Of a stretch of 54,272 nt of DNA, positions 50,462 through 54,272 are shown in pieces. Each line of letters opens with the position of its first letter. The first letter of the stretch is position 1. Below the pieces are notes generated by a model that saw nothing but the letters and a program-made list of their open reading frames with translations, made no database searches and was not told the DNA's origin. The position numbers and the translations under genes were made by a program. The stretch comes from Methanobacteriota archaeon (GTDB lineage: Archaea > Thermoplasmatota > Thermoplasmata > Methanomassiliicoccales > UBA472). Location: contig JAAYDU010000044.1 of the NCBI GenBank assembly GCA_012729095.1, positions 1 to 54,272 on the forward strand, given 5' to 3'.

Positions 50462-51154
50462 TCAGAGCACTACCTCGAAGCCGCTTCCCTTGACCTTAAC
50501 CCGCGGCAGGTGCTTCCTGGCTGCCCTCCCGTAGGCCATCATGGTCTCCTGGTCCGGGCTGGGGTTGGTGATGCCGGCGAACCCCACGTCGTTCTGGCTG
50601 GACATGAACTGGGTCACCTGCAGCTCGTCCACGTACCCGCTCAGGTCCTTGGCCACCCTCTCCACCGACTCCTCGGTGTACCGTCCCGGAATTATTCGCA
50701 GTACGGCCCTGACCCGCTGCCCCTTCAGCACCTCCAGGGTCCTGGCGACCTTTTCCAGGTGCTCCTTGGCCTTCTCCGGGCCGTATGACGTCAGGGAGGT
50801 CAGAAGATCGGGATCGTCCAACGGGGCCTTTACCTCCAGAACGTACCTTTTCACGTGGCCTTTGGAGGCGGCAACGAAGTCCGGGTCCATGCCCGTCGTC
50901 TTTAGAATGACATCCTTGCCCCTGGCGTGCAGTATGCGTATCAATTCCAAGGCCTCCTTCCCATGCACTGCCGGTTCCGCGCCACCAAGGAATACGGAGC
51001 GAATGCCGTTGTCGGTCATGACCTGTACCACCTTGTCCAGGTCGTGGTCCCGGAAATGGGCCGAGGTGTGCGAACAGTACTTGCACTGCATCGGGCATCC
51101 ATAGAACTCCACGGAGGCGTTGGGCTTGGTCCGGTTGAGCGTGATCAACCGCAT
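50462..51154 (-). CDS. radical SAM protein, PFL-activase-like
   Basis: A 230-residue radical SAM protein with CxxxCxxC at Cys20, 24 and 27 and an early SVEFYGCPMQCKYC segment. The next motif FLGGAEPAVHGKEALELIR corresponds to the GGEP region of glycyl-radical activases. No glycyl-radical enzyme is adjacent. Because it sits among corrinoid and CODH/ACS accessory genes it may serve that pathway, but the substrate is unknown. It begins with a TATA element (51176-51185, minus strand) 27 bases upstream. Its stop abuts the converging RACo gene. Confidence 0.83.
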   Translation of the reverse strand: MRLITLNRTKPNASVEFYGCPMQCKYCSHTSAHFRDHDLDKVVQVMTDNGIRSVFLGGAEPAVHGKEALELIRILHARGKDVILKTTGMDPDFVAASKGHVKRYVLEVKAPLDDPDLLTSLTSYGPEKAKEHLEKVARTLEVLKGQRVRAVLRIIPGRYTEESVERVAKDLSGYVDELQVTQFMSSQNDVGFAGITNPSPDQETMMAYGRAARKHLPRVKVKGSGFEVVL

Positions 51155-51175
51155 GATTTCACATTCGATGGAGGG

Positions 51176-51185
51176 GGTATAATGC
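51176..51185 (-). promoter_or_regulatory. TATA box of the radical SAM gene at 51154
   Basis: GCATTATACC on the minus strand is centred about 27 bases before ATG 51154, again leaderless. Confidence 0.6.
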
Positions 51186-51227
51186 TTTGCCGGCAGTGTC
51201 GATAAGGTTCAAGGGGCATTCGAAAGA

Positions 51228-51578
51228 GTGAACCAGGAGGCGGTGCAGGAGGTGTTCGGGCGCAGAGCATCGAAGTACGTCAGCAGCGCCACCCACTCCG
51301 ACCAGGGCCTTCTGGACAGGATGCCCGGGACGTGCGGCGAGCTGCCTGGAAAACTGGTGCTGGACGTGGCCACGGGCACCGGCCACACGGCGATGAGGAT
51401 CGCTTTCGAAGCCGGCACCGTCGCCGGGCTGGACATCACCCGCCGCATGCTGGAGATGGCAGGCGTCCTCAATTTCGGCGGCATCGTGGTCATTGACGGT
51501 AGCAGCGCTTCCGATGGTCCCGGGATGGGCGCGGCCATGGAACGCCTGGACCGCCTGCACGACAGCTCGCATGTCAGG
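51228..51578 (+). pseudogene. broken class I SAM methyltransferase
   Basis: From GTG 51228 the translation begins like a UbiE-type methyltransferase (EVFGRRASKYVSSATHSDQG), with SAM motif LVLDVATGTGHTAM (43-56) and GLDITRRMLEMAG (67-79). It then jumps directly to VLNFGGIVVIDGSSASDGPG, which is like a late strand of the same fold, followed by ERLDRLHDSSHVR. The 60-70 residues that hold the substrate and catalytic motifs are missing, although the frame is kept. After about residue 117 the sequence no longer looks like the family. It is best explained as a pseudogene with an internal deletion and lost C-terminus. Confidence 0.62.
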
Positions 51579-51820
51579 GGGCGCGAGGGGGTGAATGGAA
51601 AAGGTCTTTGGACATGGCCGGTCCGCGCTTTACGTTCCGGAGCACACAAAGAATCTTCCCCCGACCTCCCTAACCTGGAACGCAGGGCCGGAGGGCGCCG
51701 CGGATCTAGCGCCGCGCTCGCTCGCTACCGGCGGGGATATGCCGGCGAATGGCCGTCACGGAGGTCGACTGAACGATGCACTTGGACCGCTGCTTCAAAA
51801 CGCTTCGCGCCACCAAATGA
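51579..51820. other. gap with no supported gene
   Basis: Between the broken methyltransferase and the promoter of the MetE-core gene I see only low-quality open frames (one of 76 codons from 51595). None has a recognisable product, ribosome site or clear codon bias. It may be decayed sequence belonging to the pseudogene. Confidence 0.4.
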
Positions 51821-51828
51821 TTTAATAA
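51821..51828 (+). promoter_or_regulatory. TATA box of the MetE-core/cooC operon
   Basis: TTTAATAA is centred 25-26 bases before ATG 51850. Confidence 0.65.
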
Positions 51829-51849
51829 AGCGAAGGATAACTCCCGGCC

Positions 51850-52881
51850 ATGGCCTGGAACTGCGCCGCCACCGGTATAGGCTCGCTGCCTCACAAGGAC
51901 CCCCAAAGGGCTTTGGACCTTATACTGTCCAGCATGAGCGAGGTGCCCTACTGGCCGCAGCTGCCGTCGCTCGGGTTCGGGGAGAACATGTACGCACAGT
52001 TCTCCACCAAGCTGCCGGGGATAGTGGTGGACGTTCTCAAGAAGCGGATCACCGTTGACCTGAACGATTACGACCCGGAGGCCTTCTACACCGCGGTGGT
52101 GACTGAAGACATAGATCATTTCGCGCATTCCAAGGGGAACTTCCAGGGGCTATACGGTCTTCTGGAGAGGTTCAAGGGAAAGAGGGTCCCGGCGATCAAG
52201 GGGCAGGTCACCGGGCCGGTCAGCACCGGGCTGCAGATACTGGATAAGAGCGGCAAGGCGGCCATTTACGATGAGGCGTACGGGGAGATAATCCGGCGCA
52301 ACCTGAACATGCAGGCCAAGTGGCAAGCCAGGAGGCTGAAGGAGATATCCGACCGGCCGATCATATTCCTGGACGAGCCCTCGCTCACGCTGATCGGCAC
52401 TCCGTTCGCCTCCATATCGCAGAGGCAGGTGGTTGAGTGGACCGACGAGGTGCTGGACGGCGTGGACGCCATCAAGGGCATGCACTGCTGCGGCAACACC
52501 GATTGGCCTCTGCTGCTCTCCACGTCCATAGACCTGCTGAGCTTTGACGCCTATAACTACGCGCATACCGTATCGCTGTTCCCCAAGGAGGTCTCCGCCT
52601 TCCTGGAAAGGGGCGGTTCCATAGCTTGGGGTCTGATACCCAACATGGAGGAGCAGATCGCCAAGGAGACGGTGGGAACGCTGCTGAAGAGGTTCGAGGA
52701 CTACATGGACATGCTCTACCGCAAGGGCATGGACCTGGACCTGGTGCTTGAACGCTCCCTCATCACCCCCCAATGCGGGCTGGGAGGGCTGGACGAGACC
52801 AATGCGGAAAAGGTGCTGGTACTGCTCAAGGGCACGGTCGAGGCAATCAGGCAGCGCTATCATCTGGGTGACATGGCATGA
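51850..52881 (+). CDS. MetE C-terminal-domain-like (core) methyltransferase, probable methionine synthase
   Basis: A 343-residue protein of the cobalamin-independent methionine synthase/UROD superfamily, starting ATGIGSLPHKDP. The zinc ligands of MetE are in place: His212 and Cys214 in MHCCGNTDW, and Cys309 in TPQCGLGGL. It lacks the N-terminal barrel of MetE that binds folate, as in the short 'core' methionine synthases that take methyl groups from corrinoid proteins. It overlaps a CooC gene as ATGA and is near RACo and AcsE, so methyl transfer from the CODH/ACS corrinoid protein to homocysteine is a good hypothesis. Other thiol acceptors are possible. Confidence 0.85.
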   Translation: MAWNCAATGIGSLPHKDPQRALDLILSSMSEVPYWPQLPSLGFGENMYAQFSTKLPGIVVDVLKKRITVDLNDYDPEAFYTAVVTEDIDHFAHSKGNFQGLYGLLERFKGKRVPAIKGQVTGPVSTGLQILDKSGKAAIYDEAYGEIIRRNLNMQAKWQARRLKEISDRPIIFLDEPSLTLIGTPFASISQRQVVEWTDEVLDGVDAIKGMHCCGNTDWPLLLSTSIDLLSFDAYNYAHTVSLFPKEVSAFLERGGSIAWGLIPNMEEQIAKETVGTLLKRFEDYMDMLYRKGMDLDLVLERSLITPQCGLGGLDETNAEKVLVLLKGTVEAIRQRYHLGDMA

Positions 52882-53630
52882 GCTTCCTGGCCGCCGTGGC
52901 TGGCAAGGGAGGGGTGGGCAAGAGCACGCTGTCCGCCCTCATGGTCCGGCTTTTATCGGAAGAGGCCATAGTACTGGCCGTGGATGCCGACCCCAACAGC
53001 AACCTGGGGCAGAAGCTGGGAACGGAGGTGCCGGGTTCCGTAGGGCAGATACGGGAAAGGCTTCTCAGCAAGGGAGGGCAGCCACCCCGGGACATGAGCA
53101 AGCAGGAGTACCTCAAGCTGAAGCTCAGGGAGATACTGGTCGAGGGGGACGGCTATGACCTGCTGACCATGGGCAGGCCCGAAGGTCCCGGGTGCTATTG
53201 TTACGTGAACAACCTGCTGCGGGTGTTCGTGGACCAGGTCATGGATTCATATCCTCACGTCATTATTGACAACGAGGCGGGTATGGAGCACCTGTCCAGG
53301 CGAACGGCAAGGGAGATCGACCTTCTCATACTGGTCTCGGATCCCACCGCGGTGGGCGTGGCCACCGCCTTGCGGCTGTCCCAGCTGGCCGACGAGCTGG
53401 ACCTCAAGGTCAAGAGGAAGGTCCTTCTGATGAACGGGGTTCGGCCTGGCAGAGAGGGAACCGCAGAGCAGCTGGCCAGGGATACAGGTCTGGAGCATTT
53501 CCTGTTGCACGATGACGAGGCAGTGCGCGACGCTTCCTGGTCCGGCGCTCCGGTCAATGGGGACGAGCACCTGGCGTCCGAGCTCAGGGAGATCGTTCCG
53601 AACCTCTTCCCCTCCAGTAGGCGAAGGTGA
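52878..53630 (+). CDS. cooC: CooC/AcsF-like nickel-insertion ATPase
   Basis: A 250-residue MinD-type ATPase with the deviant Walker A AGKGGVGKST (8-17), DADPNSNLGQKLG as switch region, and CYC at 106-108, the cysteine pair CooC uses to bind nickel between two monomers. It matures CO dehydrogenase or acetyl-CoA synthase. The CODH/ACS genes are not in the window, but this gene implies that they exist in the genome. It starts with an ATGA overlap and its last 47 bases overlap the converging FN3 gene. Confidence 0.92.
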   Translation: MSFLAAVAGKGGVGKSTLSALMVRLLSEEAIVLAVDADPNSNLGQKLGTEVPGSVGQIRERLLSKGGQPPRDMSKQEYLKLKLREILVEGDGYDLLTMGRPEGPGCYCYVNNLLRVFVDQVMDSYPHVIIDNEAGMEHLSRRTAREIDLLILVSDPTAVGVATALRLSQLADELDLKVKRKVLLMNGVRPGREGTAEQLARDTGLEHFLLHDDEAVRDASWSGAPVNGDEHLASELREIVPNLFPSSRRR

Positions 53631-54036
53631 GCGTGGCCGATGTCACGGCAAGGATGAGGGCCATCACCGTCACCGGGTACTCGTTGGACGGGGCCTCAAC
53701 GATAGCGACCTGGCTCATCGCCCCCTCTCCAGCGGTCGTGTTGGCGCTGACCGCGTAGAAGTAGGTCCGATCTCGCAGGACCTCAGCGTCGTATCCCGCG
53801 GTGTAGTTGCCGTCCAGGGAATCATAGAACAATAGGTCGTTCGGCTGCGTCCCCCGGTACACGTTGTACTCCAGTACCGTAACGTTGCCCTCCGGGGGCT
53901 CCCAGGACAGGTATATTCGCGCCCCATCCCTTTCCGCCTCAAGGTTCAAAGGGGCTCCCGGAACGTCATCGGCCCGCACTGCTGGCAATGTTAGGATGAG
54001 AAGCAGGACGATCGCACCAACCGCGAGACGTTTCAC
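53584..54036 (-). CDS. secreted or anchored FN3-domain protein
   Basis: A 150-residue protein. It begins with a signal peptide (basic KRL, hydrophobic AVGAIVLLLILTLPAV, then ADDVPG). A single fibronectin type III domain follows (APLNLEAERDGARIYLSWEP through YFYAVSANTTAGEG), with a C-terminal hydrophobic anchor (VTVMALILAVTSATLTFAYW) and a basic tail. It should face the outside of the cell. The start is GTG 54036, with a TATA element (54057-54066) about 25 bases upstream. Confidence 0.82.
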   Translation of the reverse strand: MKRLAVGAIVLLLILTLPAVRADDVPGAPLNLEAERDGARIYLSWEPPEGNVTVLEYNVYRGTQPNDLLFYDSLDGNYTAGYDAEVLRDRTYFYAVSANTTAGEGAMSQVAIVEAPSNEYPVTVMALILAVTSATLTFAYWRGRGSERSP

Positions 54037-54056
54037 GCATTGGTATCCTCAGGGCG

Positions 54057-54066
54057 GTAATTAATG
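54057..54066 (-). promoter_or_regulatory. TATA box of the FN3 gene
   Basis: CATTAATTAC on the minus strand is centred about 25 bases before GTG 54036, giving a leaderless transcript with a GTG start. Confidence 0.5.
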
Positions 54067-54104
54067 CTTTCAAGAAAAAGGAAAGGAAAGGTTTGGAAAA
54101 ATGT

Positions 54105-54272
54105 TCAATCGGGGAAGCTCACGTCCTCGGGGTCCGGGATCTCGTAATCGTCCAGGTCCGGTTCCACGCACTCGAAGGTCATTGTATCCGACCATCCGTC
54201 GCCGGAACCGAAGGTGCTGGCGCTGCCGGAGTAGGCGCTCCCAAGGTACCCAGTGTAGGTGACCTCCTCCCA
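54105..54272 (-). CDS. C-terminus of an acidic protein (5' end outside window)
   Basis: The minus strand is open from the window edge to a TGA at 54105-54107 and gives 55 residues. They are rich in Gly, Ser and Thr (TGYLGSAYSGSASTFGSGDG) and then in acidic residues with proline (VEPDLDDYEIPDPEDVSFPD). The tail resembles the end of a surface or secreted protein, but no family can be named from this piece. Confidence 0.6.
   Translation of the reverse strand, partial: WEEVTYTGYLGSAYSGSASTFGSGDGWSDTMTFECVEPDLDDYEIPDPEDVSFPD

Noticed and set aside
51595-51825. A 76-codon frame between the methyltransferase remnant and the MetE-core gene.
   Set aside because: No ribosome site or promoter, weak codon bias, and the end runs into the TATA box at 51821.
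51579-52058. Continuation of the broken methyltransferase frame into the MetE-core gene.
   Set aside because: The translation becomes a low-complexity arginine-rich string that is out of frame with the real downstream gene.

Overview
The window is archaeal chromosome of high G+C. It carries the C-terminus of a TATA-binding protein, an exosome Csl4 subunit, a Nob1 endonuclease, a METTL5-type methyltransferase, isoprenoid-lipid genes and an Fpo-type complex I. Many genes have a TATA box centred 25-30 bases before the start codon, the pattern of leaderless archaeal transcripts. The Fpo operon without fpoF or fpoO, together with a protein resembling methanogenesis marker 11, points to the Thermoplasmatota, near Methanomassiliicoccales. 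The assignment is inferred from gene content only.

Layout. 1-7.6 kb: TBP end, GNAT acetyltransferase, a DNA alkylation repair pair (ogt and an AlkA-like glycosylase), a lone ABC ATPase, an M29 aminopeptidase, a zinc-ribbon membrane protein divergent from a cysteine-rich winged-helix regulator, a CobW-type GTPase and an Lrp regulator. 7.6-12.3 kb: a three-gene archaeal glutamate synthase operon, divergent from an HTH-CBS regulator across an AT-rich region with an inverted repeat. 12.3-16.5 kb: RNA processing and housekeeping genes. 16.7-26.8 kb: a 12-gene fpoABCDHIJ1J2KLMN operon whose FpoI has four 4Fe-4S motifs instead of two. 26.9-32.5 kb: prenyl synthase, geranylgeranyl-reductase-like protein, B12-binding radical SAM protein, UppS-type transferase and the marker-11-like protein. 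32.5-34.6 kb: DUF2797-like protein, small membrane protein, KptA.

34.6-53.6 kb is the most distinctive part, a dispersed tetrahydrofolate-type Wood-Ljungdahl methyl branch of bacterial style. It holds FolD, formate-THF ligase, a five-gene operon with two HdrA-like proteins, MvhD, MetV and MetF, then AcsE, PurH, RACo, a PFL-activase-like radical SAM protein, a MetE-core protein and CooC. A UROD-type methyltransferase and a DUF3786-like protein lie among them. Together they could take formate to methyl-THF, pass the methyl group to a corrinoid protein, reactivate that protein, and feed CO dehydrogenase/acetyl-CoA synthase and methionine synthesis. The CODH/ACS catalytic and corrinoid subunits are not in the window. 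The operon could couple MetF to other electron carriers by flavin-based bifurcation, with Fpo conserving energy; this is inference.

The last kilobase holds an FN3 membrane-anchored protein and the 3' end of another protein. I found no tRNA, rRNA, CRISPR array or insertion sequence.
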